Below are positions 24,334 to 34,843 of a DNA stretch of 64,000 bases, piece after piece. The notes under the pieces were generated by a model. That model did no database searches and had not been told where the DNA came from. It saw only the letters and a list, made by a program, of their open reading frames with translations. This DNA is from Variovorax sp. 54 (lineage in GTDB: Bacteria; Pseudomonadota; Gammaproteobacteria; Burkholderiales; Burkholderiaceae_C), in NCBI RefSeq assembly GCF_002754375.1, contig NZ_PEFF01000001.1, forward strand, positions 3,675,501 through 3,739,500, written 5' to 3'. A program made the translations under genes and the position numbers. Position 1 is the first letter of the stretch, and every line of letters begins with the position of its first letter.

Positions 24334-26964
24334 ATGAACCCCAGCTACAAACCCAGCGACGTCGAGTCCGCTGCCCAGGCGCAATGGCGCGCCGCCGATG
24401 TCTACCGTGTCACCGAGGACGCGAGCCGCAAGAAGTACTACGCCTGCTCGATGCTGCCGTACCCCAGCGGCAAGCTGCACATGGGCCACGTGCGCAACTA
24501 CACGATCAACGACATGCTCACGCGCTACCTGCGCATGAGCGGCTACAACGTGCTGATGCCCATGGGCTGGGACGCCTTCGGCCTGCCGGCCGAGAACGCG
24601 GCGCTGAAGAACGGCGTGCCACCGGCCAAGTGGACCTACGAGAACATCGCCTACATGAAGGGCCAGCTCCAGGCCATGGGCCTGGCCATCGACTGGAGCC
24701 GCGAGATCGCCACCTGCGATCCGAGCTACTACAAGTGGAACCAGTGGCTGTTCCTGAAGATGCTCGAAAAGGGCATTGCCTACCGCAAGACCCAGGTCGT
24801 CAACTGGGACCCGGTCGACCAGACCGTGCTGGCCAACGAGCAGGTCATCGACGGCAAGGGCTGGCGCACCGGCGCCACCGTCGAGCGCCGCGAAATTCCA
24901 GGCTACTACCTGAAGATCAGCGACTACGCCGAAGAGTTGCTCGAGCACACCCAGCACAAGCTGCCGGGCTGGCCCGAGCGCGTCAAGCTGATGCAGGAAA
25001 ACTGGATCGGCAAGAGCGAGGGCCTGCGCTTCGCCTTCACGCATGACATCCGGGACGCGAGCGGCAAGCTCATTCAAGACGGCCGCATGTACGTGTTCAC
25101 CACGCGTGCCGACACCATCATGGGCGTCACCTTCTGCGCCGTCGCGCCCGAGCATCCGCTCGCCGCGCACGCTGCCACGCTCGACCTCAAGGTCGCGGCC
25201 TTCATCGAAGAGTGCAAGGGCGGCGGCACGACCGAAGCCGAGCTGGCCACGCAAGAGAAGAAGGGCGTGCCCACGGGCCTGACCGTCAAGCACCCGATCA
25301 CCGACGAGCAGGTGCCGGTGTGGGTGGGCAACTACGTGCTCATCGGCTACGGCGACGGCGCCGTGATGGGCGTGCCCGCGCATGACGAGCGCGACTTCGC
25401 CTTCGCCAACAAGTACGGCATCGAGATCATCCAGGTCGTGCTGGTCGACGACGAGCCGCACTTCGACTATCACAAGTGGCAGGACTGGTACGGCGACAAG
25501 CAGCGCGGCGTGACCATCAACTCCGACAACTTCAGCGGCATGACCTACAAGGAGGCCGTGGCCGCCGTGGCGCATGCCCTGGGCCAGAAGGACCTGGGCG
25601 AGCTGCAGACCACCTGGCGCCTGCGCGACTGGGGCGTGAGCCGCCAGCGCTACTGGGGCACGCCGATCCCGATCATCCATTGCGACGAACACGGCGCGGT
25701 GCCGGTCCCCGAAAAGGACCTGCCCGTGGTGCTGCCGACCGACTGCGTGCCCGACGGCTCGGGCAACCCGCTGAACAAGCACGAAGGCTTCCATGCCGGC
25801 GTGGTGTGCCCGGTGTGCGGCAAGGCCGCGCGGCGCGAGACCGACACGATGGACACCTTCGTCGATTCGTCGTGGTACTTCATGCGCTACTGCGACCCGA
25901 CCAACGACAAGGCCATGGTCGCCGAGGGCGCCGACTACTGGATGCCGATGGACCAGTACATCGGCGGCATCGAGCACGCGATCCTGCACCTGCTGTATGC
26001 GCGCTTCTGGACCAAGGTCATGCGCGACCTCGGCCTCGTGAAGGCCGACGAGCCCTTTGCCAAGCTGCTCACGCAGGGCATGGTGCTCAACCACATCTTC
26101 TACAACCGTGGCGAGAAGGGCGGCAAGAACTACTTCCCGCCCGCGGACGTCACGCCGGTGCTCGATGCACAAGGTCGCATCACCGGCGGCACGCTGGCCG
26201 ACGGCACGAAGCTGGAATACGGCGGCGTGGGCAAGATGGGCAAGACCGAACGCAACGGCGTCGACCCGCAGGACCTCATCGAGAAGTACGGCGCCGACAC
26301 CGCGCGCCTGTACACCATGTTCACCGCGCCGCCCGAAGCCACGCTCGAGTGGAACGACGCGGCCGTCGAAGGCAGCTACCGCTTCCTGCGCCGCGTGTGG
26401 AACTACGGCGTGGCCCAGGCCGACGCGGCGCCGGCGGCGCTCGCCGGCCAGAGCTTCGGCAAGCCCGCCCAGGCCTTGCGTCGCGAGGTGCACACCGTGC
26501 TGCGCCAGATCGACTACGACTACCAGCGCATGCAATACAACACGGTGGTGTCGGGCGCGATGAAGCTGCTCAACGCGCTCGAAGGCTTCAAGCCCGACGG
26601 TAGCGCGGGCGATGCGGCGGCCGCGCGCGAGGGCTTCGGCATCCTGCTGCGCTGCCTCTACCCGGCCACGCCGCACATCGCGCACCAGCTCTGGCAGCAG
26701 CTCGGCTACGACAAGGCCTCGGGCGACCTGCTCGACGCGCCCTGGCCCGTGGTCGACGTGGCTGCGCTGGCGCAGGACGAGGTCGAGCTCATGCTGCAGG
26801 TCAACGGCAAGCTGCGCGGCAAGCTGCTGGTGCCGGCCGGTGCGTCCAAGGACGAGATCGAACGGCTGGCACTCGCCTGCGACGACTTCGTCAATTTCGC
26901 CGAAGGTGCGCCGCCCAAGCGCGTGATCGTGGTGCCCGGGCGCCTGGTCAACGTGGTCATCTGA
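24334..26964 (+). CDS. leuS: Leucyl-tRNA synthetase
   Basis: This 876-residue class Ia synthetase has the HIGH motif as HMGH (residues 49-52) and a CP1 editing domain with [12 protein letters not shown] and [16 protein letters not shown]. The second signature reads KMGKT at residues 634-638 ([16 protein letters not shown]) where KMSKS is expected; the catalytic second lysine is kept. The rest of the anticodon-binding and C-terminal domains look complete, so the gene is probably functional. It is followed by lptE and holA. Confidence 0.96.
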   Translation: MNPSYKPSDVESAAQAQWRAADVYRVTEDASRKKYYACSMLPYPSGKLHMGHVRNYTINDMLTRYLRMSGYNVLMPMGWDAFGLPAENAALKNGVPPAKWTYENIAYMKGQLQAMGLAIDWSREIATCDPSYYKWNQWLFLKMLEKGIAYRKTQVVNWDPVDQTVLANEQVIDGKGWRTGATVERREIPGYYLKISDYAEELLEHTQHKLPGWPERVKLMQENWIGKSEGLRFAFTHDIRDASGKLIQDGRMYVFTTRADTIMGVTFCAVAPEHPLAAHAATLDLKVAAFIEECKGGGTTEAELATQEKKGVPTGLTVKHPITDEQVPVWVGNYVLIGYGDGAVMGVPAHDERDFAFANKYGIEIIQVVLVDDEPHFDYHKWQDWYGDKQRGVTINSDNFSGMTYKEAVAAVAHALGQKDLGELQTTWRLRDWGVSRQRYWGTPIPIIHCDEHGAVPVPEKDLPVVLPTDCVPDGSGNPLNKHEGFHAGVVCPVCGKAARRETDTMDTFVDSSWYFMRYCDPTNDKAMVAEGADYWMPMDQYIGGIEHAILHLLYARFWTKVMRDLGLVKADEPFAKLLTQGMVLNHIFYNRGEKGGKNYFPPADVTPVLDAQGRITGGTLADGTKLEYGGVGKMGKTERNGVDPQDLIEKYGADTARLYTMFTAPPEATLEWNDAAVEGSYRFLRRVWNYGVAQADAAPAALAGQSFGKPAQALRREVHTVLRQIDYDYQRMQYNTVVSGAMKLLNALEGFKPDGSAGDAAAAREGFGILLRCLYPATPHIAHQLWQQLGYDKASGDLLDAPWPVVDVAALAQDEVELMLQVNGKLRGKLLVPAGASKDEIERLALACDDFVNFAEGAPPKRVIVVPGRLVNVVI

Positions 26965-27002
26965 ACCAGACACTGCAGAAGAACGACGGAAACGACAGAC
27001 GC

Positions 27003-27524
27003 ATGAACATTCGCAATGCCTCGCAGCCGCGCCGCGGCTTTCTCCTGGGCCTCGGCGTCGCGGGGGCTTCGCTGGCCCTGTCCGGCTGCGGCTTCGCGCT
27101 GCGCAAGGCGCCGACCTTCGCGTTCAAGACGCTGTCGCTCGAAGGCAATACGGCACTCATCAACCAGCTGCGGCGCGAGCTGCGCGCGGCCGGCAACGTG
27201 ACGCTGGTGCCCAAGGAAGAGGCCAGCACCGCCGACGCCGTGCTCGTCGTGCTGGGCGAGGACCGCGACCGCTTCGTGATCTCGACCAACTCCGCCGGCC
27301 TGCTGCGCGAGTTGCAGCTGCGCCTGCGCATTCGCTTCAGCCTGCGCACGCCGGGCGGCAAGGAATTGCTGGCCGCGTCCGAGGTCTCGCAGACGCGCGA
27401 CCTGAGCTTCAACGAGACCAATGCGCTGGCCAAGGAAGGCGAGGCCGAGCTGCTGTTCCGCGACATGCAGGCCGACATCGCACAGCAGCTGATGCGCCGG
27501 CTGGCCGCAGTGCCGTCCCTGTAA
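27003..27524 (+). CDS. lptE: LPS-assembly lipoprotein LptE
   Basis: This 173-residue lipoprotein has an RR-containing signal and lipobox LSGC with Cys29, and a small alpha/beta domain ending in DMQADIAQQLMRRLA. By family it plugs the LptD barrel in the outer membrane and is needed for LPS export. The leuS-lptE-holA order is the standard proteobacterial one, which supports the call because LptE sequences are divergent. Confidence 0.92.
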   Translation: MNIRNASQPRRGFLLGLGVAGASLALSGCGFALRKAPTFAFKTLSLEGNTALINQLRRELRAAGNVTLVPKEEASTADAVLVVLGEDRDRFVISTNSAGLLRELQLRLRIRFSLRTPGGKELLAASEVSQTRDLSFNETNALAKEGEAELLFRDMQADIAQQLMRRLAAVPSL

Positions 27525-27556
27525 GCGACGCACCCGTTCGCGATTCCGTTCATTTC

Positions 27557-28627
27557 ATGCAACTTGCCAGTGCCCAGCTCGGCGCCCACCTGCAAAAGGG
27601 CCTGAAGCCGCTTTACACGATCCACGGCGACGAGCCGCTGCTCGCGCAGGAGGCGGCCGACGCCATTCGCGCCGCCGCGCGCGCCCAAGGCCACACCGAG
27701 CGCAGCTCGTACACGGTGGCCGGCGCGCATTTCGACTGGAGCGCAGTGCTTGCCGCCGGGGGCTCGCTCTCACTGTTCGCCGACAAGCAGATCGTCGAGA
27801 TCCGCATTCCCTCGGGCAAGCCCGGCAAGGACGGCAGCGTCGCGCTGCAGCAGCTGGCCGAGGGCGCGCCCGGCAACGACAGCACGCTCACGCTGGTGAT
27901 GCTGCCGCGCCTGGACAAGGCCACGCGCACCGGCGCGTGGTTCTCGGCGCTCGAGAACAACGGCGTGAGCCTCCAGGTCGACCCGATCGAGCGCGCCGCG
28001 TTGCCGCAATGGATCGCGCAGCGCCTCGGGCTGCAGAACCAGCGCGTGATGCCCGGCGACGAAGGCCAGCGCACGCTGCAGTTCTTCGCTGATCGCGTCG
28101 AAGGCAACCTGCTCGCCGCGCACCAGGAAATCCAGAAGCTCGCGCTGCTGCATCCGGCCGGCGAGCTGAGCTGGGAGCAGGTCGAGGGCGCCGTCAACAA
28201 CGTGGCGCGCTACGACGTGTTCAAGCTCTCCGAGGCCGTGCTGGCCGGCAACCCGCAGCGCGTGGCGCGCATGCTCGACGGCCTGCAGGCCGAGGGCGAG
28301 GCCGAGGTGCTGGTGCACTACACGATCGCCGAGGACATCCGCGCCCTCAAGCGCGTGAAGGACGCCATGGCCGCCGGCCGTCCGCTGCCGATGGCACTGC
28401 GCGAGAACCGCATCTGGGGCCCGCGCGAGCGCGCCTTCGAGCGCGTGCTGCCGCGCCTGGACGACCGCATGCTGACCCGCCTGCTGCGCGCGGCCCATCT
28501 GGTCGACGGCATCTGCAAGGGCCTGAAGCAGCCCGACTGGCCGGCCAGCGGCTGGCAGGCGCTGCAGCGGCTGGCGCTGATGCTGTGCCGCGCCTGCAGC
28601 ACGGCCGCGGCGCCACGCCGGGCCTGA
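27557..28627 (+). CDS. holA: DNA polymerase III delta subunit
   Basis: This 356-residue protein begins with the HolA-typical LYTIHGDEPLLAQEAADAIR segment and continues with the AAA+-like fold of clamp-loader delta (LEGNLLAAHQEIQKLALL-type stretch, VARYDVFKLSEAVL). By family it opens the sliding clamp in the replicative clamp loader. It starts 32 bp after lptE. An inverted repeat follows 3 bp after its stop. Confidence 0.93.
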   Translation: MQLASAQLGAHLQKGLKPLYTIHGDEPLLAQEAADAIRAAARAQGHTERSSYTVAGAHFDWSAVLAAGGSLSLFADKQIVEIRIPSGKPGKDGSVALQQLAEGAPGNDSTLTLVMLPRLDKATRTGAWFSALENNGVSLQVDPIERAALPQWIAQRLGLQNQRVMPGDEGQRTLQFFADRVEGNLLAAHQEIQKLALLHPAGELSWEQVEGAVNNVARYDVFKLSEAVLAGNPQRVARMLDGLQAEGEAEVLVHYTIAEDIRALKRVKDAMAAGRPLPMALRENRIWGPRERAFERVLPRLDDRMLTRLLRAAHLVDGICKGLKQPDWPASGWQALQRLALMLCRACSTAAAPRRA

Positions 28628-28630
28628 CCT

Positions 28631-28658
28631 CCTTTTGCCGTCTGTAGGCGGCAAAAGG
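28631..28658. promoter_or_regulatory. Perfect 10-bp inverted repeat in the proA leader
   Basis: CCTTTTGCCG (28631-28640) and CGGCAAAAGG (28649-28658) pair perfectly around an 8-nt loop, 43 bp before the proA ATG and just after holA. There is no U-tract after it, so it is not a canonical terminator; an operator or RNA hairpin is possible. Confidence 0.5.
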
Positions 28659-28701
28659 CCCGCGTCAGCCGGGCCGAAGGTCCGCGTGGGAAAATGCCGA
28701 C

Positions 28702-29994
28702 ATGAACGCGTTCAACGTCAGCGAGCACATGCAGACCCTCGGTCTGCAAGCCAAAGCCGCTGCATTCCTCATGGCCCGTGCGGATGCAGCTACCAAAAAC
28801 AGAGCACTGAAGGCGCTGGCCCGGCGCCTGCGCGAAGTCGGCCCCGAGCTGGCTGCAGCCAACGAGAAGGACCTCGCGCGCGCCACCGCCGCCGGCCTGT
28901 CGGCCCCGATGGTCGATCGGCTCAAGCTCACGCCCAAGGTCCTCGAGACCGTGGCCGAGGGCTGCGAGCAGCTGGCCGGCATGGCCGACGTGATCGGCGA
29001 GATCATCGGCATGAAGCAGCAGCCCAGCGGCATCCGCGTGGGCCAGATGCGCGTGCCGATCGGTGTCTTCGGCATGATCTACGAGAGCCGCCCCAACGTG
29101 ACCATCGAGGCCGCGAGCCTCGCGATCAAGTCGGGCAACGCCGCCATCCTGCGCGGCGGCTCGGAAGCCATCGAGTCGAACAAGGCGCTGGCGCTGCTGG
29201 TGTCCGAGGCGCTGGCCGAAGCCGGCCTGCCGGTCGAGGCGGTGCAGCTGGTGCAGACCACCGACCGCGAGGCCGTGGGCCAGCTCATCGCCATGCCCGA
29301 ATACGTCGACGTGATCATTCCGCGCGGCGGCAAGGGCCTCATCGAGCGCATCAGCCGCGACGCCAAGGTGCCCGTCATCAAGCACCTGGACGGCAACTGC
29401 CACGTCTACGTGGACGACACGGCCGAGTTCGACATGGCGCTGCGCATCGTCGACAACGCCAAGACCCAGAAGTACAGCCCCTGCAACGCCGCCGAAGGCC
29501 TGCTGGTGTCGGCTTCGGTGGCCGACCACTTCCTGCCCGAGATCGCCGCCGTCTTCGCCGCCAAGGGCGTCGAAATGCGCTGCGACCCGGCCGCCGCCGC
29601 GATCCTGCGCGCCAGCGAGGCGCACCATCCGCAGGCGAAGATTCTCGATGCGGTCGAGTCCGACTGGTCCGAGGAGTACCTGGCCGCCGTCATCAGCGTG
29701 AAGGTGGTGTCGGGCGTCGACGAGGCCATTGCGCACATCAACCGCTACTCGAGCCACCACACCGACGCCATCGTCACGCGCGACCACATCAACGCCCAGC
29801 GCTTCCTGCGCGAGGTCGATTCGGCCAGCGTGATGGTGAATGCGAGCACGCGCTTCGCGGACGGTTTCGAGTACGGGCTGGGCGCCGAAATCGGCATCAG
29901 CACCGACAAGTTCCACGCGCGCGGCCCGGTCGGCATCGAAGGCCTGACCTCGCTCAAGTACGTGGTGCTGGGACAAGGCGAAGTCCGCAGCTAG
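28702..29994 (+). CDS. proA: Gamma-glutamyl phosphate reductase
   Basis: This 430-residue aldehyde-dehydrogenase-superfamily enzyme has its catalytic Cys261 in [10 protein letters not shown], and the cofactor-binding [10 protein letters not shown] and [20 protein letters not shown] segments. By family it reduces gamma-glutamyl phosphate to the semialdehyde in proline synthesis. proB is not adjacent. Length is normal. Confidence 0.95.
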   Translation: MNAFNVSEHMQTLGLQAKAAAFLMARADAATKNRALKALARRLREVGPELAAANEKDLARATAAGLSAPMVDRLKLTPKVLETVAEGCEQLAGMADVIGEIIGMKQQPSGIRVGQMRVPIGVFGMIYESRPNVTIEAASLAIKSGNAAILRGGSEAIESNKALALLVSEALAEAGLPVEAVQLVQTTDREAVGQLIAMPEYVDVIIPRGGKGLIERISRDAKVPVIKHLDGNCHVYVDDTAEFDMALRIVDNAKTQKYSPCNAAEGLLVSASVADHFLPEIAAVFAAKGVEMRCDPAAAAILRASEAHHPQAKILDAVESDWSEEYLAAVISVKVVSGVDEAIAHINRYSSHHTDAIVTRDHINAQRFLREVDSASVMVNASTRFADGFEYGLGAEIGISTDKFHARGPVGIEGLTSLKYVVLGQGEVRS

Positions 29995-30178
29995 TCGGGG
30001 TCCGAAGGGCCGGGGCCATCGGGCCGGCGGCGCGGCGAGGCCCGTGCCGCGGTGTTCTTGCAACGTGTGTTGTGGATTGGGATGCTTTGTTCTCTTTGGC
30101 TGCTTGTCATCGGGGCGGCCATCCCCAAATCCTACAATTCCACTCCACCTTTACGCACAAAACCAACAAGGCCGCTGC

Positions 30179-31495
30179 ATGGTTCCGCATCTCGTCACTG
30201 CCCTGACCGGCCCGATCAACGAACTGGAGCAGCGGGTGCTCGACTCGATGCCCGCCATCGAGCGCTGGTTCCGCCTCGAGTGGATGGAGCACACGCCGCC
30301 GTTCTACAGCGCCGTCGACATCCGCAACGCGGGCTTCAAGCTGGCTCCGGTCGACACCAACCTGTTCCCGGGTGGCTGGAACAACCTCACCAAGGAAATG
30401 CTGCCGCTGGCGGTGCAGGCCGCGCAGGCGGCCATCGAGAAGATCTGTCCGGAGGCGCGCAACCTGCTCGTCATTCCTGAAAATCACTCGAAAAACACCT
30501 TTTATCTCGCCAACATCGCGCAACTGGTGCGCATCTTCCACATGGCGGGCCTCAATGTGCGCATCGGCTCCGTCGATCCGGCCATCAAGTCGCCCAAGAA
30601 GATCGAACTGCCCAACGGCGAGACCGTGACGCTCGAACCGGTGGTGCGTTCCAAGCGTCGCCTGGGCCTGAAGAACTTCGATCCCTGCACAATTTTGCTC
30701 AACAACGAGCTTTCTGCGGGAACGCCCGGCATCCTCGAAGACCTGCACGAGCAGTACCTGCTGCCGCCGCTGCACGCAGGCTGGTCGGTGCGCCGCAAGA
30801 GCAACCACCTGCACAGCTACGAAGAGCTGTGCAAGCGCTTCGGCAAGCTGCTGGGCATCGACCCCTGGCTGATCAACCCGATCTACGCGCGCGCCGAAGG
30901 CGTCGACGTGGCCGAGGGCCGCGGCATCGACGTGCTCACCAGCCATGTCGACGCGGTGCTCACCAAGGTGCGCCGCAAGTACAAGGAATACGGCATCAAC
31001 GAGAAGCCCTTCGTGGTCGTCAAGGGCGGCCACAGCGGCAGCGGCAGCCCCGGCGTCGTGACCGTGCGCGACGCGAAGGAGGTCGAGGCGCTCATCGGCA
31101 AGTCGCGCACCGCGACCTCGTCGCCCGCCAAGACCAGCGCCGGGCGCGACCTGCGCGAGCCCACCGAGCTGATCGTGCAGGAAGGCGTGCTGACCAACGA
31201 GCGCGTGCACAACGGCGTGGCCGAGCCGGTCGTCTACATGATGGACCGCTACGTGGTGGGCGGCTTCTACCGCGTGCACGCCGAGCGCGCCGCCGACGAG
31301 AACCTCAAGCAGCCGGGCGCCAGCTACGTGCCGCTGGCTTTCTCGGAAAGCGCGCAGCTGCCGCAACCGGGCGCCAAGCCCGGTGCCAGCGCCCCCAATC
31401 GTTTTTACATGTATGGCGTGGTGGGCCGTCTGGCCATGGTCGCGGCCAGTTACGAGATGGAAGCGACCGATCCGGACGCCGAAATCTACGAATGA
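30179..31495 (+). CDS. gshA: Glutamate-cysteine ligase, proteobacterial GshA type
   Basis: From the ATG at 30179 the protein has 438 residues beginning VPHLVTALTGPINELEQRVL. It fits the GshA type known from Betaproteobacteria and Acidithiobacillus (PVDTNLFPGGWNNLTKEM; VKGGHSGSGSPGVVTV), not the E. coli or plant types. By family it makes gamma-glutamylcysteine, the first step of glutathione synthesis. The open frame extends to 30044, but a TACAAT hexamer at 30133-30138 suggests transcription starts after that point. gshB lies 3.3 kb downstream on the same strand, separated by kup and a BenE-type transporter gene. Confidence 0.93.
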   Translation: MVPHLVTALTGPINELEQRVLDSMPAIERWFRLEWMEHTPPFYSAVDIRNAGFKLAPVDTNLFPGGWNNLTKEMLPLAVQAAQAAIEKICPEARNLLVIPENHSKNTFYLANIAQLVRIFHMAGLNVRIGSVDPAIKSPKKIELPNGETVTLEPVVRSKRRLGLKNFDPCTILLNNELSAGTPGILEDLHEQYLLPPLHAGWSVRRKSNHLHSYEELCKRFGKLLGIDPWLINPIYARAEGVDVAEGRGIDVLTSHVDAVLTKVRRKYKEYGINEKPFVVVKGGHSGSGSPGVVTVRDAKEVEALIGKSRTATSSPAKTSAGRDLREPTELIVQEGVLTNERVHNGVAEPVVYMMDRYVVGGFYRVHAERAADENLKQPGASYVPLAFSESAQLPQPGAKPGASAPNRFYMYGVVGRLAMVAASYEMEATDPDAEIYE

Positions 31496-31574
31496 GCGCC
31501 GGGGGCGGGTTGCGGCGCGGGCGGGCAACGGCAAAATAGCGGCCCCACAGCAAAGGAACCCAAAGGGCGGAGGG

Positions 31575-31610
31575 ATGCGCGGCGCGGCCGCGGTACCCCG
31601 GCGTGACTGA
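31575..31610 (+). CDS. Possible leader peptide overlapping kup
   Basis: An ATG at 31575 with a good GGAGGG site just before it opens an 11-codon frame ([11 protein letters not shown]) whose TGA at 31608-31610 overlaps the GTG start of kup at 31603. This arrangement suits translational coupling. It is too short for family evidence and may be chance. Confidence 0.3.
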   Translation: MRGAAAVPRRD

Positions 31611-33519
31611 CGCGTCGATCATTGCGAGCCGCCCTTTTCCCATCGACCTCGTGTCAGCCCCCAAAAACATCTCTGCCGGCCTCATCGTCGGCGCCATCGG
31701 CGTCGTCTACGGCGACATCGGCACCAGCGTTCTCTATGCGGTCAAGGAAGTCTTCGGTCACGGCCATGTGCCGTTCACCGTCGAGAACGTCTACGGCATC
31801 CTGTCGATGTTCTTCTGGACCCTCACGGTCATCGTGTCGATCAAGTACGTCGTGCTCGTGCTGCGCGCCGACAACGAAGGCGAGGGCGGCCTGGTCGCGA
31901 TGCTTGCGCTGGCCTCCCAGGCCGTGGCCGACAAGCCGAGGCTGCGCCAGCTGCTCCTGATCGTCGGCATCTTCGGCACCTCGCTTTTCTATGGCGACGG
32001 CGTGATCACGCCGGCCATCTCGGTGCTGTCGGCGGTCGAGGGCCTGGAGGTGGTGTCGCCGCACTTCAAGCACTACGTGATCCCGATCACCCTGGTCGTG
32101 CTGTTCTGCCTGTTCGCGGTGCAAAAGCGCGGCACGGCGGGCATCGGCAAGTTCTTCGGCCCGGTCACGCTGGCGTGGTTCGCGGCCATCGCCGTGCTGG
32201 GCGTGTGGCAGATCGGGCACCACCCCGAGATCATCAAGGCGCTGAACCCCTGGTTCGCGCTGAAGTTCATCTGGGACAACCCGGGCACCAGCTTCATCCT
32301 GCTGGGCGCCATGGTGCTGTGCGTGACCGGCGCCGAAGCGCTGTACGCCGACCTGGGCCACTTCGGCAAGAAGCCGATCCGCATCGCGTGGTTCTCGGTC
32401 GTCATGCCGGCGCTCACGCTCAACTACCTGGGCCAGGGCGCGCTGCTCTTGGAGAACCCCGAGGCCGTGAAGAACCCGTTCTTCATGATGGCACCTGAAT
32501 GGGCGCTCATTCCGCTGGTGCTGCTGGCCACGCTGTCCACGGTGATCGCCTCGCAGGCGCTCATCACCGGCGCCTTCAGCGTCACGCGCCAGGTGATCCA
32601 GCTGGGCTACCTGCCGCGCCTGAACATCGAGCACACCAGCGTGCGCACGGCCGGGCAGATCTACATTCCGCTGGTCAACTGGGGCCTGTTCGTCGCCATC
32701 GTGATGGCGGTCGTGATGTTCCGCACCTCCAGCAGCCTGGCCGCGGCCTACGGCATCGCCGTGACCACCGACATGCTGATCACCACGATCCTCACCTTCT
32801 TCGTGATCCGCTACGCGTGGAAGCTGCCGCTGGCGCTGTGCATCGGCGCGACCGCGATCTTCTTCGTGGTCGACTTCCTGTTCTTCGCCTCGAACCTGCT
32901 CAAGCTGTTCGAAGGCGGCTGGTTCCCGCTCCTGATCGGCGGCGCCGTGTTCACGCTGATGGTCACCTGGAAGGAAGGCCGCCGCCTCATGGGCGAGGCG
33001 CAGCACGCCGACGCGATCGACCTGAAGTCGTTCCTGGGCTCGGTGTTCATGAGCCCGCCCGCGCGCGTCGACGGCACGGCCGTGTTCCTCACGGCCGAGC
33101 CGGGCGTGGTGCCCAACGCGCTGCTGCACAACCTCAAGCACAACAAGGTGCTGCACGAGCAGAACATGTTCGTCACCGTGCGCAACCACGAGGTGCCCTG
33201 GATTCCGATGGACAAGCGCATCGAGATCGAGGCGCTGGGCAACCACTGCTGGCAGATCATGGTGCACTACGGCTTCAAGAACGACATCGACCTGCCGCGT
33301 GCGCTGGAGCATGCCCGCATGCGCGGCTGCCAGCTCGAGCCGATGACGACCAGCTACTTCCTCTCGCGCGACGTCGTGATCCCCACGCTGGGCAGCGGCA
33401 TGGCGCCCTGGCGCGAGAAGCTGTTCGCGCAGATGCACCACAACGCGAGCGGCGCGGCGGCCTTCCTGGGCCTGCCGAACAACGCCGTGGTCGAGCTCGG
33501 CTCCAAGATCGAAATCTGA
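31603..33519 (+). CDS. kup: Kup-type potassium transporter
   Basis: This protein has up to 638 residues, about 12 membrane segments and a cytoplasmic C-terminal domain. The signature [20 protein letters not shown] near the start and [15 protein letters not shown] end fit Kup/HAK/KUP. By family it imports K+ with H+. The start is uncertain: GTG 31603 gives 638 residues, while an in-frame GTG at 31651 gives 622, the length of E. coli Kup. Neither has a convincing ribosome site. Confidence 0.93.
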   Translation: MTDASIIASRPFPIDLVSAPKNISAGLIVGAIGVVYGDIGTSVLYAVKEVFGHGHVPFTVENVYGILSMFFWTLTVIVSIKYVVLVLRADNEGEGGLVAMLALASQAVADKPRLRQLLLIVGIFGTSLFYGDGVITPAISVLSAVEGLEVVSPHFKHYVIPITLVVLFCLFAVQKRGTAGIGKFFGPVTLAWFAAIAVLGVWQIGHHPEIIKALNPWFALKFIWDNPGTSFILLGAMVLCVTGAEALYADLGHFGKKPIRIAWFSVVMPALTLNYLGQGALLLENPEAVKNPFFMMAPEWALIPLVLLATLSTVIASQALITGAFSVTRQVIQLGYLPRLNIEHTSVRTAGQIYIPLVNWGLFVAIVMAVVMFRTSSSLAAAYGIAVTTDMLITTILTFFVIRYAWKLPLALCIGATAIFFVVDFLFFASNLLKLFEGGWFPLLIGGAVFTLMVTWKEGRRLMGEAQHADAIDLKSFLGSVFMSPPARVDGTAVFLTAEPGVVPNALLHNLKHNKVLHEQNMFVTVRNHEVPWIPMDKRIEIEALGNHCWQIMVHYGFKNDIDLPRALEHARMRGCQLEPMTTSYFLSRDVVIPTLGSGMAPWREKLFAQMHHNASGAAAFLGLPNNAVVELGSKIEI

Positions 33520-33559
33520 GGCCCGCGGCGCCAGGCCGCGCGCCCGGCAAAATCGCGCC

Positions 33560-34843
33560 ATGCGATTCTTCAAAGACCTGAGCCTTTCGGCCTTCACCGC
33601 GGGCTTCGTCGCCGTGCTCGTGGGTTTCACGAGTTCGGTGGCCATCGTGTTCCAGGCCGCCCAGGCCTTCGGCGCCACGCCTGAAATGACGGCCTCGTGG
33701 ATGTGGGCGCTGGGCATCGGCATGGGGCTGGCTTCGGCGCTGCCTTCGCTGTGGTGGCGCAAGCCCGTCATGATTGCCTGGAGCACCCCCGGTGCGGCGG
33801 TGCTGGCCGTGGCCGGCGCGGGCTACGGCATGGGCGAGGCGGTGGGCGCCTTCATCGTCTGCGCGGTGCTGATCGTGCTCGCGGGCGCCACCGGCTGGTT
33901 CGAGCGCGTGATGAACAAGATCCCGATGGCCATCGCCTCGGCGCTGCTGGCCGGCGTGCTTGCGCGCTTCGGCATGTCGGCCTTCACGGCGGCGCAGACC
34001 GCATTGCCGCTGGTGCTGCTGATGCTCGGCACCTACCTCGTGGGCAAGCGCCTGCTGCCGCGCTACGCGGTGCCGCTCACGCTGCTGGTGGCCATCGCCT
34101 TCACGGCCGCGCGCGGCGAGCTGGCGTGGTCGGCTGTGCAGTTCTCGCTCACCTGGCCCGTGTTCACGGCGCCGGTCTTCACCTGGCAGGCCATCGTGAG
34201 CCTGGCGCTGCCGCTGTTCGTCGTGACCATGGCTTCGCAGAACCTACCCGGCGTGGCGGCGATCCGCGCCAGCGGCTTCAGCGATCTGCCGGTCAGCAAG
34301 CTCATCACCATCAGCGGCCTCGCGACGCTGGTGCTCGCGCCCTTCGGCGCCTTCGCGCTCAACCTGAGCGCCATCACGGCCGCCATGTGCATGGGCCGCG
34401 AGGCGCACGAAGACCCGGCGCGGCGCTACACGGCGGCCGTGAGCTGCGGCGCCATCTACGTGGTGATCGGCCTGTTCGGCGCGGCCGTCACGGGCCTGCT
34501 CACGGCCTTCCCGAAAGAGCTGGTCGCGGCCATCGCCGGGCTGGCGCTGCTGGGCACCATCGGCGGCGGACTGGCGGCGGCGGTGCGCGACGAGGCGCAC
34601 CGCGAGGCCGCGCTCATCACCTTCCTGGTCACGCTCTCGGGCGTGACGCTGGCCGGCATCGGCTCCGCCTTCTGGGGCGTCGTGGCCGGCGCGGTGGCGC
34701 TGGCGGTGCAGCAGATCGGCCGCGCGCGGGTGCAGGTGCCCGTTGAAAAGGCCCCGGCCGACAAGGACATCGCCGCTTCCGGCAACATGCCGCCAGAAAC
34801 CCCCTCCACAGCCGCCGTTCCCGGCGCCGGAAAGAACGCCTGA
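33560..34843 (+). CDS. BenE-family membrane transporter
   Basis: This 427-residue protein is predicted to have about 12 membrane segments (SASVDLAFV-free start MRFFKDLSLSAFTAGFVAVL) and the BenE-type motif VMIAWSTPGAAVLAVAGAGY. By family it would be a benzoate/proton symporter, but the substrate is not proven. No benzoate genes are nearby. It overlaps the start of gshB by one base (TGATG), so the two are translationally coupled, which is an odd pairing. Confidence 0.8.
   Translation: MRFFKDLSLSAFTAGFVAVLVGFTSSVAIVFQAAQAFGATPEMTASWMWALGIGMGLASALPSLWWRKPVMIAWSTPGAAVLAVAGAGYGMGEAVGAFIVCAVLIVLAGATGWFERVMNKIPMAIASALLAGVLARFGMSAFTAAQTALPLVLLMLGTYLVGKRLLPRYAVPLTLLVAIAFTAARGELAWSAVQFSLTWPVFTAPVFTWQAIVSLALPLFVVTMASQNLPGVAAIRASGFSDLPVSKLITISGLATLVLAPFGAFALNLSAITAAMCMGREAHEDPARRYTAAVSCGAIYVVIGLFGAAVTGLLTAFPKELVAAIAGLALLGTIGGGLAAAVRDEAHREAALITFLVTLSGVTLAGIGSAFWGVVAGAVALAVQQIGRARVQVPVEKAPADKDIAASGNMPPETPSTAAVPGAGKNA

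Noticed and set aside
30104..30138. Full sigma70 promoter for gshA
   Set aside because: TTGTCA and TACAAT are present, but 23 bp apart, too far for a normal spacer. Only the -10 was used as weak support for the start.
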